NCBI GenBank assembly: GCA_030426085.1
Contig: JAUHYW010000085.1
Span: 1 to 41,919 of the forward strand
Source: a bacterium
GTDB lineage: Bacteria > Myxococcota_A > Bradymonadia > UBA7976 > UBA1532
Reading direction: 5' to 3'
Length of the DNA stretch: 41,919 nt
This document shows positions 16,348-23,873 of the stretch, piece after piece. Both the position numbers and the translations under genes were made by a program. How positions within the stretch are numbered: the stretch's first letter is position 1; each line of letters begins with the position of its first letter. The notes under the pieces are model-generated. The model did no database searches, had not been told where the DNA came from, and saw only the letters and a program-made list of their open reading frames with translations.

Positions 16348-16764
16348 GTCGACCATCTCCCGCATCACCCGCAGCAGATCGACGTAGCTGACGATACCCA
16401 CCAGGGCGCCCGAGTCACGATCGACGACCGGCAGCGCCCCGATGTGGAAGTCGAGCAGGCGATCGATCGCATCGCCCAGGCCCGTGTCGGGGTGCACGAA
16501 CACGACGTGCCGTTCGATGAGGTCGCCGACCTTCGTGTCGAGCAGCAGCGCCTCGAGGTCGACATCGTGCCACGACTCGGCCTCGAACAGGGTCTGGCGC
16601 CAGGGAGCCACGCTGCGGTCGCTGAGGATGCCCACCAGCTCGCCCCCCTCCAGGATGGGCAGGTGGCGGATGGCGTGCTTCTCGAGGGTCTCGATCGCCT
16701 CGCGCACGGGGCGATCGACCCTCAGCGCGACCGGATCGGGGGTCATGATGTCTTCGACCTTCAC
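16339..16764 (-). CDS. CBS-pair protein
   Basis: 141 residues made of two CBS modules with little else. Module 1 is about 1-60 (VEDIMTPDPVALRVDRPVREAIETL and HLPILEGGELVGILSDR), module 2 about 75-135 (VGDLIERHVVFVHPDTGLGDAIDRLLDF and ALPVVDRDSGALVGIVSYVDLL). Such stand-alone pairs bind adenine nucleotides and sense energy or ligand state. The GTG at 16764 was chosen because GAGGAGG lies 7 nt upstream; the longer reading frame to 17031 is a basic, low-complexity extension with no ribosome site. Confidence 0.9.
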   Translation of the reverse strand: MKVEDIMTPDPVALRVDRPVREAIETLEKHAIRHLPILEGGELVGILSDRSVAPWRQTLFEAESWHDVDLEALLLDTKVGDLIERHVVFVHPDTGLGDAIDRLLDFHIGALPVVDRDSGALVGIVSYVDLLRVMREMVDAG

Positions 16765-16798
16765 GGCGGGCCTCCTCGGGCAGCGGACGACGCCTGCG

Positions 16799-16826
16799 AT
16801 GGTAGTCATCCGGGCGCCGAGCGCAA
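16799..16826 (-). promoter_or_regulatory. Sigma70-type promoter of the CBS gene
   Basis: On the minus strand, TTGCGC (16826-16821), a 16-nt spacer and TACCAT (16804-16799). The expected start near 16792 gives a leader of about 28 nt before the GTG at 16764. Confidence 0.45.
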
Positions 16827-17083
16827 GCGCGACCGTGCGCCGGGGTCGTCGGCGAATCGTCGGGAGCATGTCTCCGAGGGGCCGTGCTACCCGGTGAGGT
16901 CGTCTCCAACGGCTCGAAGAGGTCCCCGTGAAGCCCTCCCGCGACCCCTGGTTCCTCGCCCTGCACGGCATGTTCCGGGTCTTCATCCGTCTGCGGCGTC
17001 GGCGCCGAGTCGACGCCCGCGCCCGCGCCACGTCGGCCTCCGGGGGCCCGCTCGGATGACCTCCTGACAGCCCGCCGACGAGA

Positions 17084-17098
17084 AGAAAACCGTTTTCT
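17084..17098. promoter_or_regulatory. A/T-rich operator-like inverted repeat
   Basis: AGAAAAC-C-GTTTTCT is a perfect 7+1+7 dyad. It stands out against the GC-rich background, and its position ~90 bp before the lipoprotein start would suit a repressor or activator site. Confidence 0.45.
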
Positions 17099-17140
17099 CG
17101 GACACTCCGGCCCTCTGCATCCCTAGTCCTGACAAATCCT

Positions 17141-17162
17141 GCTCGCGACGCGCGTCGCGAGC
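17141..17162. promoter_or_regulatory. Perfect 22-bp palindrome before the PI-PLC-like gene
   Basis: GCTCGCGACGC is followed immediately by its exact reverse complement GCGTCGCGAGC, 24 bp upstream of the GTG at 17187. It can be an operator for a dimeric regulator or a hairpin in the mRNA leader. Confidence 0.6.
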
Positions 17163-17186
17163 GTCTCGACGATTGTGAGGAGGGAC

Positions 17187-18272
17187 GTGAGAAAACTCAC
17201 TGCAGCGCTGCTGCCCCTGGTGATGTTGGTCGGGTGTGATACGCCGCTCATCGAGCCCGGCGATGCGGGGGTGATGGGCCCGGTTCAGATCCCCAACCCG
17301 GATGCGCCGCTCAATCAGATTCAGATCCGGGGCAACCTGCGGAGCGACTGGGACCCGACCGACGAGCTGCCTCTCGCCTTCCAGTCCCCGAGCTTCGTGG
17401 GGGTGTCCCGAGGGCGCTTGCGCGATCAGCTCGAGGATGACGGCGCTCGGGCGGTGCACCTCGGGTTCCGGTTCCGGCAGATCTTCGCCGAGGCCGGCCC
17501 CGTGTCCCACTACTACTCGGGGGCGGAGGTAGAGTCTCGATGCGTCACCATGACCAGCTGTCTCGATCCCCTCGTATCCCTCCGCGACCTGCCGTGGGCC
17601 GGCCCGATCTTCGTGCTCTTCCAGTACAACTGGAGCCCCGACTTCAACCCCGAGCGCGCCGATGAATACACTCCAGAGGCGCTGGGGCGCGTGGGCTACC
17701 CGTTCCCCGCGTACATCTATCAGCTCGAGTACCTGACCAGCCGCGTGCCGCGCGAGAGGATCTTCGCGCCGGGTGACCTCCAGGGCGATGCGGCGACGTT
17801 GCGGGATGCGGTGCGGACGAACGGCTGGCCCTCGCTCTCCGAGCTCGACGGCAAGTTCATCTTCGTGCTCACCAGCAAGGGGGAGATCCGAGACGACTAC
17901 CTCCGGGCCGATTGGCGGGCGGCCCTCGGCTTCGGCCCGGAGGACCAGCGGGTCTTCCTTGTCGCCGACTCGCCCGAGGACGACCACGCGGCCTTCTTCT
18001 CGTTCCGCGGGCCCGATGGCGTGGCCGGGGCCCGGGCCATGGCCGACGCCGGCTTCATGGTGCACGGCGAGAGCGTCGACCCCGACACCATTCAGGCCTA
18101 CACCGCCGCCGGGGCTCATGTATTGACCACCGTGCACATGCAGGATATCGGCTTCGAGGAGGCGGCCCGCTGCAACCCGGTGACGGCGCTGGCCGGCTGC
18201 TATCAGCCGGGTCCGCTGCCGGAGCAGGACCCGGACTGGGAGGTGGTGGAGGAAGGCGACGACGCGCCTTGA
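17187..18272 (+). CDS. Lipoprotein with degenerate Ca2+-dependent PI-PLC-like domain
   Basis: 361 residues from the GTG at 17187 (GAGGAGGGA just upstream); a GTG at 17175 is possible. The signal peptide ends in lipobox LVGC (Cys17). The rest follows the TIM-barrel of Ca2+-dependent phosphoinositide phospholipase C: PLNQIQIRGN, AFQSPSF, RDQLEDDGARAVHLGF, LVSLRDLPWAG.PIFVLFQYN, KFIFVLTSKG, ARAMADAGFMVHGESVD then GAHVLTT. In active members the first strand ends in G(T/S)HNSYH and the second in ELDVH, giving the two catalytic histidines and calcium ligands. Here these read GNLRSDW and VHLGFRF, so catalysis is probably lost. I infer a surface binding role. The fold call is moderate. Confidence 0.7.
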   Translation: MRKLTAALLPLVMLVGCDTPLIEPGDAGVMGPVQIPNPDAPLNQIQIRGNLRSDWDPTDELPLAFQSPSFVGVSRGRLRDQLEDDGARAVHLGFRFRQIFAEAGPVSHYYSGAEVESRCVTMTSCLDPLVSLRDLPWAGPIFVLFQYNWSPDFNPERADEYTPEALGRVGYPFPAYIYQLEYLTSRVPRERIFAPGDLQGDAATLRDAVRTNGWPSLSELDGKFIFVLTSKGEIRDDYLRADWRAALGFGPEDQRVFLVADSPEDDHAAFFSFRGPDGVAGARAMADAGFMVHGESVDPDTIQAYTAAGAHVLTTVHMQDIGFEEAARCNPVTALAGCYQPGPLPEQDPDWEVVEEGDDAP

Positions 18273-18281
18273 GCGCGCCCG

Positions 18282-18307
18282 CACCGGCTGCTCGCGGGGT
18301 GCCGGTG
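18282..18307 (+). terminator. Hairpin after the PI-PLC-like gene
   Basis: CACCGGC (18282-18288) pairs with GCCGGTG (18301-18307) over a 12-nt loop, starting 10 nt after the stop codon. No T-run follows. It could be a Rho-dependent terminator or an mRNA-stabilising hairpin. Confidence 0.35.
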
Positions 18308-18397
18308 ACGAGCGAAAGATACAATCCTGACGGAAGGCGAAACCGGCAGCATGAGGCGATGCCCGAGAATGCGCAATGAAAAAAGTGCACTCTCCCC

Positions 18398-18427
18398 TTG
18401 GCAACGCCCGGTCGGGCGGCTTATCCT
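18398..18427 (+). promoter_or_regulatory. Sigma70-type promoter of 6S RNA
   Basis: TTGGCA (18398-18403), an 18-nt spacer and TATCCT (18422-18427) place the transcription start at about 18434, where the 6S RNA closing stem begins. Confidence 0.6.
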
Positions 18428-18433
18428 GACATC

Positions 18434-18629
18434 AGATCGTTGATTGCCTGGAGCGTGAGGGTTCTAGACGATTCCCGGTACCATTAACCCGGGGCCGGTC
18501 ACTGACGATGGTGAGCAAGCCGACCATGCAGTCGGAAGCCTGAAGTCGTTAACCACCGATCCCACCTGGAGAGGTCCACGGGTTTTTGTCTGACGTCCCG
18601 AGATCGTCTCTTCGCGGTCTTCGATCTCA
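18434..18629 (+). ncRNA. ssrS: 6S RNA
   Basis: A ~195-nt non-coding transcript with the layout of 6S RNA, which mimics an open promoter and binds sigma70 RNA polymerase. The central segment GGTGAGCAAGCCGACC (18509-18524) followed by GTCGGAAGCCTGAAG closely tracks the E. coli sequence GGTGAGCATGCTCGGTCC...CCGAGAAGCCTTAAA. The ends pair as AGATCG (18435-18440) with CGATCT (18622-18627), extended by further imperfect pairs. It has its own promoter, a terminator right after it, and stop codons in all frames, in contrast to the open frames everywhere else. It lies between the PI-PLC-like gene and the FHA gene. Confidence 0.82.
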
Positions 18630-18634
18630 AGAGA

Positions 18635-18665
18635 GGGCGCCCCGACGGGGCGCCCTTTCACTTTT
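18635..18665 (+). terminator. Rho-independent terminator of 6S RNA
   Basis: GGGCGCCCC (18635-18643), loop GAC, GGGGCGCCC (18647-18655), then TTTCACTTTT. A 9-bp perfect stem with a T-rich tail; GAGA before and TTTC after extend the pairing. Confidence 0.85.
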
Positions 18666-18724
18666 CGAACCCGATCATGGGCGTCGAGACCGAGCCCCCT
18701 GACATCTTCGGCAGAGGGCCGCGG

Positions 18725-18766
18725 CGGGTGGTCCGGCGGCGGTGGTCAGGCAGCGGTGGTCCGGCA
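18725..18766. repeat. Three imperfect 14-bp tandem repeats
   Basis: Units CGGGTGGTCCGGCG, GCGGTGGTCAGGCA and GCGGTGGTCCGGCA follow each other in the spacer between the 6S terminator and the FHA gene stop. The rest of this 160-nt spacer is G-rich and shows no gene. Confidence 0.6.
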
Positions 18767-18825
18767 GCGTGTCGGGCGAGGTGTGCGGGCAGGCCGCGGG
18801 GGGCGGCAGGGAGGCGGGGGGCCGC

Positions 18826-19455
18826 TCAGCGGTAGGTGAAGCGCAGCTCGTAGTCGCAGAGGTAGAAGGTGTCGCCCTCTTCGATGCGTTTGTGCTCGAT
18901 GCGCTTGCCGTTGTACTCGATGCCGTTGGTGCTATCGAGATCCTTGATGAAGTAGTTTCCGCTGCGGTGCATGACCACGCAGTGCTTGCGGGAGATGTTG
19001 CCGTCGCGGATGGTCAGGTCGGTCATCTGGCTGCCGCGGCCGATGACGAACTTGTCCTTGTCGATGCGGTAGCGCTGCCCGTTGAAGAGCAGGAACAGCG
19101 GCGGGCGGCCGACCTCGGCCGGGCCGGGCGCCTGCTGCATCGACGCCGGGGGCGGCATGCCGTGGCCGCCCCCGCTGTGGCGGCGATCGGGCAGCGGCGG
19201 CGGGCGGCCGACGCCCACCGGCGGCGCGGGCGGCGCGGCGCGGGGGGGCTGCTCGAAGCTGTCGTACGGCATCCGCCCCGGATCCTGGGGGGGGGCGGCG
19301 AGGCTGTAGTTCCGGCTGCGCGCGTAGTGCCGCATCGCCTCGTTGACGAGGTAGTCCATGGAGCAGCCGAGGTCGCGGGTCATGACCTCGAACAACTCCC
19401 ACAGATAGTCGCGGCAGTAGAAGCTGCGCAGCGTCTTTCGATTCTGATCGGCCAT
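18826..19455 (-). CDS. RHH-like plus FHA domain protein
   Basis: 209 residues from the ATG at 19455 (GGGG 5 nt upstream). Residues ~8-50 (RKTLRSFYCRDYLWELFEVM then LGCSMDYLVNEAMRHYARSR) have strand-helix-helix spacing like a ribbon-helix-helix DNA-binding fold. A Pro/Gly-rich linker spans ~55-115. The last 95 residues are a canonical FHA domain (FVIGRGSQMTDLTI, NISRKHCVV, DLDSTNGIEYNGKRI), which binds phosphothreonine peptides. The combination suggests a regulator that couples Ser/Thr kinase output to DNA binding or partner recruitment; four kinases are encoded in this window. The FHA call is very sure, the RHH call is not. It is divergent from dtd. Confidence 0.85.
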   Translation of the reverse strand: MADQNRKTLRSFYCRDYLWELFEVMTRDLGCSMDYLVNEAMRHYARSRNYSLAAPPQDPGRMPYDSFEQPPRAAPPAPPVGVGRPPPLPDRRHSGGGHGMPPPASMQQAPGPAEVGRPPLFLLFNGQRYRIDKDKFVIGRGSQMTDLTIRDGNISRKHCVVMHRSGNYFIKDLDSTNGIEYNGKRIEHKRIEEGDTFYLCDYELRFTYR

Positions 19456-19517
19456 CCACACCCCGCGGCCTGGATCCGCAGTCCTGTTGGAGTTATCACA
19501 GCGCGGTCGGATTGTGA

Positions 19518-19540
19518 ATCATACCTCGCGAGTTCGCGAG
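19518..19540 (-). promoter_or_regulatory. -10 element abutting a 16-bp dyad (FHA gene promoter)
   Basis: On the minus strand a good -10, TATGAT (19523-19518), is directly preceded by the perfect dyad CTCGCGA-AC-TCGCGAG (19540-19525). The dyad fills the place of the -35/-10 spacer, and no recognisable -35 is seen. This is where MerR-type activators or repressors bind. Confidence 0.45.
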
Positions 19541-19544
19541 AGAT

Positions 19545-19569
19545 CCCGATCGCCGCGCGGCGGATCGGG
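19545..19569. repeat. Interrupted palindrome in the FHA/dtd divergent region
   Basis: CCCGATCGCCGC (19545-19556) is followed by its reverse complement with one extra G (19557-19569). It can form a cruciform or hairpin in the dtd leader or act as an operator; it lies 30 bp before the dtd start. Confidence 0.45.
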
Positions 19570-19598
19570 CCTGTCGGATGCAGCACAGCGGAGGTCGG

Positions 19599-20048
19599 AT
19601 GCGGGCGGTCGTACAGCGGGTGAGCCGGGCGTCGGTGACGGTGGACGGGGCGGTGGTCGGGCAGATCGAGCGGGGGCTGCTGGTGCTCGTCGGCGCGGCC
19701 GAGGGCGACGCGGTGGCCGACGCCGACGCCCTCGCCCGCAAGGTGGCCGGGCTGCGCGTCTTCCCCGATGCCGACGGCAAGATGAACCTCGACGTGCAGC
19801 AGGTCGGGGGCGCGGTGCTCGCGGTGAGCCAGTTCACCCTGCTGGGCGATTGCCGCAAGGGGCGCCGGCCGTCGTTCGTCGGCGCCGCCCGGCCCGAGGT
19901 GGCCTCACCGCTCTTCGACCGCTACGTCGAGGCCACCCGGGCGCTCGGGCTGCGCTGCGAGACGGGCATCTTCCAAGCCGATATGAAGGTGGAGCTGCTC
20001 AACGACGGGCCGGTGACCCTGCTGATCGACACCGGCAAGCTCTTCTGA
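19599..20048 (+). CDS. dtd: D-aminoacyl-tRNA deacylase
   Basis: 149 residues, the normal length. It hydrolyses D-amino acids (such as D-Tyr) wrongly attached to tRNA, and also Gly from tRNA-Ala. It starts [17 protein letters not shown] as the family does, with the active-site motif SQFTLLGD (77-84) and the Gly-cisPro motif NDGPVT (135-140) that gives chiral selection. GGAGGT lies just before the ATG at 19599; an in-frame ATG at 19578 would add seven residues not seen in the family. It converges on the kinase-FGE gene, 38 nt away. Confidence 0.95.
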   Translation: MRAVVQRVSRASVTVDGAVVGQIERGLLVLVGAAEGDAVADADALARKVAGLRVFPDADGKMNLDVQQVGGAVLAVSQFTLLGDCRKGRRPSFVGAARPEVASPLFDRYVEATRALGLRCETGIFQADMKVELLNDGPVTLLIDTGKLF

Positions 20049-20086
20049 GGAGACCGCTGTGAGCCCGCGGCGGGTCGGGCGGTCGA

Positions 20087-22822
20087 TCAGCGGGCGAACG
20101 TGGGCCGGATGAGGCGGCGCCGGGGGCCGGCGGCGCCGCCCGGGGGGTCCATCACCATGCGGAAGCCGGCCCGCAGGTCGGGCACGTCCCGGGCGACGGC
20201 CTCGCGGTGGGTGATCCGGCAGCCGACGTCCGTGGTGGTGGCGTAGTTGCCGCCTTTGCTCACCCGGACCCCGTCGTCGGCGGCGAACGGGCTGTCGCAG
20301 TACTCGCTGACGCAGCCGGCCATGTCGAGCAGGCCGTAGGGCGAGCAGTCGCTGGGGAACGAGCCCACCCGCTCGGGCGTGGGCCGGCCGGCGCGGGAGG
20401 CGGCCATCTTGCAGAACAGGGCGTCGAACCGGTTGCCCCAGGGGTACAGCCGGCCGTCGGTGCCCCGGGCGGCCTTCTCCCACTCGGCCTCGGTCGGCAG
20501 GCGCACCGGCTGGCCCGAGACCCGGGCGTACCACGCGCAGAACGCCTCGGCGTCGTCGAAGCTGACGCCGAGCACCGGCCAGTGGGGCTCCCAGTGCAGC
20601 CCCTCGTCGTCCACCGCCGGCATCTGAAGGCGCCCGTCGGGGCCCCGGGTCCACAGGTGCCCCGCGCCGGCCTTGAGCCGCGGCAGCCGGGCCACCGCCG
20701 CCTCGGGGTCTTCGGCGTCGAGCGCCTGCACGAAGGCCAGGTACTCTCCGCAGGTCACCGGGTAGCGGGCCACGAACAGGTCGGCGACCTGCACTTTGCG
20801 CCGGTGTCGGGCCGAGGTGCAGGTCGGGTCGCCGCCCATCGCGAACGGGCCCCCCGGCACGTAGAGGAAGTGGTCCCCGATCTCGGCCGGGCGGAACAGC
20901 CTGGCGGAGATGTCGAGCAGCTCGCCCCGCTCGACCCGCACCGGGTAGACCGTCGGCCGGTGCCCGTCCAGCTCCATCGTCAGCAGCCAGTCGCCCTCGG
21001 CGAGCGGCACGTTGTTGAGCGGCGTCGTGCCCAGCGGCTCGTCCATGAGGGTCGTCTGGCGCAGGTCGACCTCCATGTACCGGGCGGCGGTGACGTGGGC
21101 CCCGGCGGGCACCGTGCGCACCACCAGCCGGCCCTCGCCGCGGAGCTGCTCGTCGAGCAGGCCCCGGTTGTGGGCCTCGACCAGCCCCCGGTAGTAGATC
21201 GTGGCCCCGTCGTCCCCCGCCGCCTCGGCCTCGCGCAGCTTGATCCAGTACAGCCGGGCCAGCTCGTTGCTCGCCGCGTCGTTCTCGGGGTCGAAGCCCA
21301 CCGCCGCCATCAGCGACTGCACCGCGGCGCTGAACTGCTGGTGCATGCGCAGCTCGGCCTCGGCGACCGCCGCCTGGCAGCCCCACAGCGGGCGCTTGAC
21401 CTCCAGCGGCGCGTGGCCCTCGACCCGCCACTCCATCTCGAGCAGCGCCTCGCGGGCGTCCTCCAGCTCGGCCCGGGCCCGCTGGAAGCCCTCGACCCGC
21501 TCGAGGCCCTCGGCGAGCTTCTCCTCCGAGAGCCGGGTCCGCCGGTCGAGGTCTTCGAGGCCGGCCAGGTACCGCTCGAGGTCGTCGAGGATGGCCCGCA
21601 CCGTCTGGTAGCGCTCGCGGGGGCGCTTGGCGAGGCACTTGAGGCAGATCGCTTCGAGGGCCGGCGAGGTGGGGTGGTCGGGGTTGCGCTTCGAGGGCGG
21701 CACCGGGGCCTGGGTGATGACCGCCTTGAGCGTCTCCTTGAAGTTGCGCCCCCGAAAGGGCGGTCGCCAGGCCAGGATCTCGTAGAGCAGCGCGCCGAGC
21801 GAGTAGATGTCGGAGCGGGCGTCGACCCGGTCGACTTTGCCCGCCGCCTGCTCCGGCGGCATGTAGGCCGGGGTGCCGGTGACCAGCCCCATCATCGTCG
21901 CGTCGGCCGACTGGCTGCGCGAGGTCGAGACCCGGTCGCCGTCGTCGGGGATCTCCTCGGCCCGCCCGAGCACCTTGGCCACCCCCCAGTCGAGCACCAG
22001 CGTCTCGCCGTAGTCGCCGACCATGACGTTGCTCGGCTTGATGTCGCGGTGGATGACCCCCCGGCTGTGGGCGAAGCCGATGGCCATGCACACCTGCTGG
22101 AAGATCGTCAGCAGGCGGGTGCGGCTGAAGTCGCGGGCGGTCGCCGCATCGCCGGTGCGCAGGCGCTTGACGACGTCCTTGAGGGTGCGGCCCTGCACCA
22201 GCTTCATCGTGAAGAAGACCTCGCCCCCGCTGAAGTAGCCGAAGTCGTGCACCGGCACGATGTTCGGGTGCTCGAGCTGGGCGGTGATCTGGGCCTCTTC
22301 GACGAACTTCTTGAGCACGTAGTCCGAGACCTGCGAGCCGTCGATGAGGGTCTTCATGACCAGGGTGCGCATCAGCTCCCGGTCGCGCACGACGTGGATG
22401 CAGCCCACGCCGCCCCGGGCGAGCTCGTCTTCGACGGCGTAGCGCTCCGGGGGGCGGGACTCGCCGCCGGCCTCCTGGCGCATCGCGGCCACCCGGCGCA
22501 CGGCCTGATCGTCCACCTCGGGGGCCATCGGCCGCAGCCCGTGGTTCCAGCCGCCGGTGAGGTCGCTGCCCAGCGTGCTGTGGGCCACGCTGCTGCCGGT
22601 GGCCCCGTCGCCCACCGACTCGTCGAGCCCGGTGTGGGTCTGCTCGGCGCGCCGGGGCGGGGGTGGGGGCGGTCGATCGGGGTCGACGAGGCCCCGCTCG
22701 CGCAGCAGGGCCAGGATCTCGTCCCGACGCCCCTCGGCGAGCAGCCGCTGGCAGAGATCGGCGAGCAGGCGGTTGGCGCCGTCGCGCTCCGCCGCCCGCT
22801 GAATGAGGGTCGACAGGTCCAT
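20087..22822 (-). CDS. Ser/Thr kinase fused to FGE-like domain
   Basis: 911 residues. After a helical N-terminus and a Pro-rich linker, the kinase spans ~125-420: LARGGVGCIHVV loop (with Val where the second aromatic/Met often sits), VMKTL lysine, HRDIKPSNVM, DWG, GTPAYMPPEQ and SDIYSLGALLYE. A coiled-coil/TPR-like stretch (~430-600) leads to an FGE-sulfatase domain (~640-890): FLYVPGGPFAMGGD, YPVTCGEYLAFV, VSFDDAEAFCAWYARVSGQPVRLPTEAEWEKAARG, LLDMAGCVSEYC and LRAGFRMV. The Cys pair of catalytic FGE is not in place (GGNYATTTDVGCRI), so this half is more likely a ligand- or protein-binding module. No membrane span is visible. Kinase-FGE fusions occur in myxobacteria. Transcription is divergent from the plus-strand signalling operon. 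Confidence 0.92.
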   Translation of the reverse strand: MDLSTLIQRAAERDGANRLLADLCQRLLAEGRRDEILALLRERGLVDPDRPPPPPPRRAEQTHTGLDESVGDGATGSSVAHSTLGSDLTGGWNHGLRPMAPEVDDQAVRRVAAMRQEAGGESRPPERYAVEDELARGGVGCIHVVRDRELMRTLVMKTLIDGSQVSDYVLKKFVEEAQITAQLEHPNIVPVHDFGYFSGGEVFFTMKLVQGRTLKDVVKRLRTGDAATARDFSRTRLLTIFQQVCMAIGFAHSRGVIHRDIKPSNVMVGDYGETLVLDWGVAKVLGRAEEIPDDGDRVSTSRSQSADATMMGLVTGTPAYMPPEQAAGKVDRVDARSDIYSLGALLYEILAWRPPFRGRNFKETLKAVITQAPVPPSKRNPDHPTSPALEAICLKCLAKRPRERYQTVRAILDDLERYLAGLEDLDRRTRLSEEKLAEGLERVEGFQRARAELEDAREALLEMEWRVEGHAPLEVKRPLWGCQAAVAEAELRMHQQFSAAVQSLMAAVGFDPENDAASNELARLYWIKLREAEAAGDDGATIYYRGLVEAHNRGLLDEQLRGEGRLVVRTVPAGAHVTAARYMEVDLRQTTLMDEPLGTTPLNNVPLAEGDWLLTMELDGHRPTVYPVRVERGELLDISARLFRPAEIGDHFLYVPGGPFAMGGDPTCTSARHRRKVQVADLFVARYPVTCGEYLAFVQALDAEDPEAAVARLPRLKAGAGHLWTRGPDGRLQMPAVDDEGLHWEPHWPVLGVSFDDAEAFCAWYARVSGQPVRLPTEAEWEKAARGTDGRLYPWGNRFDALFCKMAASRAGRPTPERVGSFPSDCSPYGLLDMAGCVSEYCDSPFAADDGVRVSKGGNYATTTDVGCRITHREAVARDVPDLRAGFRMVMDPPGGAAGPRRRLIRPTFAR

Positions 22823-22849
22823 GGGGTCCGCTCGGGTCGGATCCCGGCG

Positions 22850-22878
22850 ACGCTAGCCCGCGCCGATGCCACCGTCAA
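22850..22878 (-). promoter_or_regulatory. Sigma70-type promoter of the kinase-FGE gene
   Basis: On the minus strand, TTGACG (22878-22873), a 17-nt spacer and TAGCGT (22855-22850). Start near 22843, leader about 20 nt. Confidence 0.5.
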
Positions 22879-22919
22879 GTCGGGCGGGCGGCGGCCGGGG
22901 CGGCTCGCCGGAGCCGGCG

Positions 22920-22948
22920 TTGCGGTGCCGCGGCCGACGTGCTAATCA
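22920..22948 (+). promoter_or_regulatory. Sigma70-type promoter of the TPR/kinase/activator operon
   Basis: TTGCGG (22920-22925), a 17-nt spacer and TAATCA (22943-22948). It would start transcription about 70 nt before the first gene at 23025. Directly downstream is the small palindrome AACCGCGGTT (22947-22956). Confidence 0.45.
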
Positions 22949-23024
22949 ACCGCGGTTCGGCGGCCGCCGGGCAATCTCGAACGCCCGGTGCCGCCGGGCC
23001 GCAACGTCACGGTCCGTCTGCTCA

Positions 23025-23873
23025 ATGTATACCCTCTATTCCGCCATCGGCCTCGCGCTGCTCATCGCCCTCGCGCCGCTGCCCTTCGGGGTCTCGGCCG
23101 GCTGGACGGTGCTGCCGGGGCTGCTCGTGGGCGTCTTCGCCTTCGTCTGGATGAACCGGCGCATCGCCAAGCGGGTCGAGGCGGTCACCCAGGCCGCCGA
23201 CCGGGAGATGGCCAAGATGCAGCAGGCCGCCCAGCGCGGTCCGCAGGGCCAGGCGGCCATGCTGCGCTGCATCGACCAGAGCGTCGCCATCCTCGAGAAG
23301 GGCTTCGCCTTCGAGAAGTGGCAGGTGGGCATCACCACCATGCTCAACGCCCGCATCGGCATGCTGCTGTACACCCGGTGGCTGCTCGGGCAGCAGATGG
23401 GCGGGCGCAAGAGCAAGGACGGCGGGGGCATCGCCGCCGCCATCCCCTACCTCGAGAAGAGCCGCATCAAGGGGCAGAAGGCCAAGCTGCTCTCGGCGCT
23501 GTGGCCGGCCTGGGCGATGCTGGCGGTGGCCTACTACAAAGGCAGGAAGGACGTCGACGCGGCGCTGGTCGTGCTCGAAGACACCGAGCGCATCGCCAAG
23601 AAGAACGGCATCGTGTGGTCGCTGCATGCGTGGATCCTGCACAAGGAGAAGCGCAACGACGACGCGATCGACGTGCTGGTGCGGGGCAAGGACGCCGCCC
23701 CCGACGACCCCCGCATCCCGGAGAACCTGCAACTCCTGCAGAACAACAAGTCGATGAAGATGCGGGGCTACGGCGAGCAGTGGTACCAGTTCGGCCTCGA
23801 ACGCCCCAAGATGGCCGGCGCCCAGATGCGCATGGGCCACCCCCGTATGCGGGGCGGCGCCCGCCGCCGGTGA
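23025..23873 (+). CDS. Membrane-anchored TPR-like protein
   Basis: 282 residues from the ATG at 23025; no clear Shine-Dalgarno sequence is seen. Two hydrophobic helices at the start ([20 protein letters not shown] and [15 protein letters not shown]) anchor it in the inner membrane. The rest is helical, with TPR-like spacing ([52 protein letters not shown]), and it ends in Met/Arg/Gly-rich low complexity. I do not know the family. It is the first gene of an operon in which each next start overlaps the previous stop by 4 bp (GTGA at 23870), so it is probably stoichiometric with the kinase, perhaps as scaffold or sensor. Confidence 0.8.
   Translation: MYTLYSAIGLALLIALAPLPFGVSAGWTVLPGLLVGVFAFVWMNRRIAKRVEAVTQAADREMAKMQQAAQRGPQGQAAMLRCIDQSVAILEKGFAFEKWQVGITTMLNARIGMLLYTRWLLGQQMGGRKSKDGGGIAAAIPYLEKSRIKGQKAKLLSALWPAWAMLAVAYYKGRKDVDAALVVLEDTERIAKKNGIVWSLHAWILHKEKRNDDAIDVLVRGKDAAPDDPRIPENLQLLQNNKSMKMRGYGEQWYQFGLERPKMAGAQMRMGHPRMRGGARRR

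Larger units (their letters stand above)
16827..17186. other. Gap between CBS gene and PI-PLC-like lipoprotein gene
   Basis: About 360 nt without a convincing gene. A 43-codon frame beginning GTG at 16928 (VKPSRDPWFLALHGMF, then Arg-rich) has a weak AGAGG site, but there is no other support. The right half holds two palindromes, listed separately, before the lipoprotein gene. The A/T content near 17080-17100 is unusual for this genome. Confidence 0.5.

Noticed and set aside
16928-17059. 43-codon frame starting GTG (VKPSRDPWFLALHGMF)
   Set aside because: Weak ribosome site, Arg-rich low complexity, no known small-protein match; not enough support to call a gene.
18351-18443. Short frame beginning ATG at 18351 across the 6S promoter
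   Set aside because: Overlaps the promoter and first bases of 6S RNA and has no ribosome site or recognisable product.
20207-22945. 912-codon plus-strand frame opposite the kinase-FGE gene
   Set aside because: Antisense shadow; the minus strand has complete kinase and FGE motifs.
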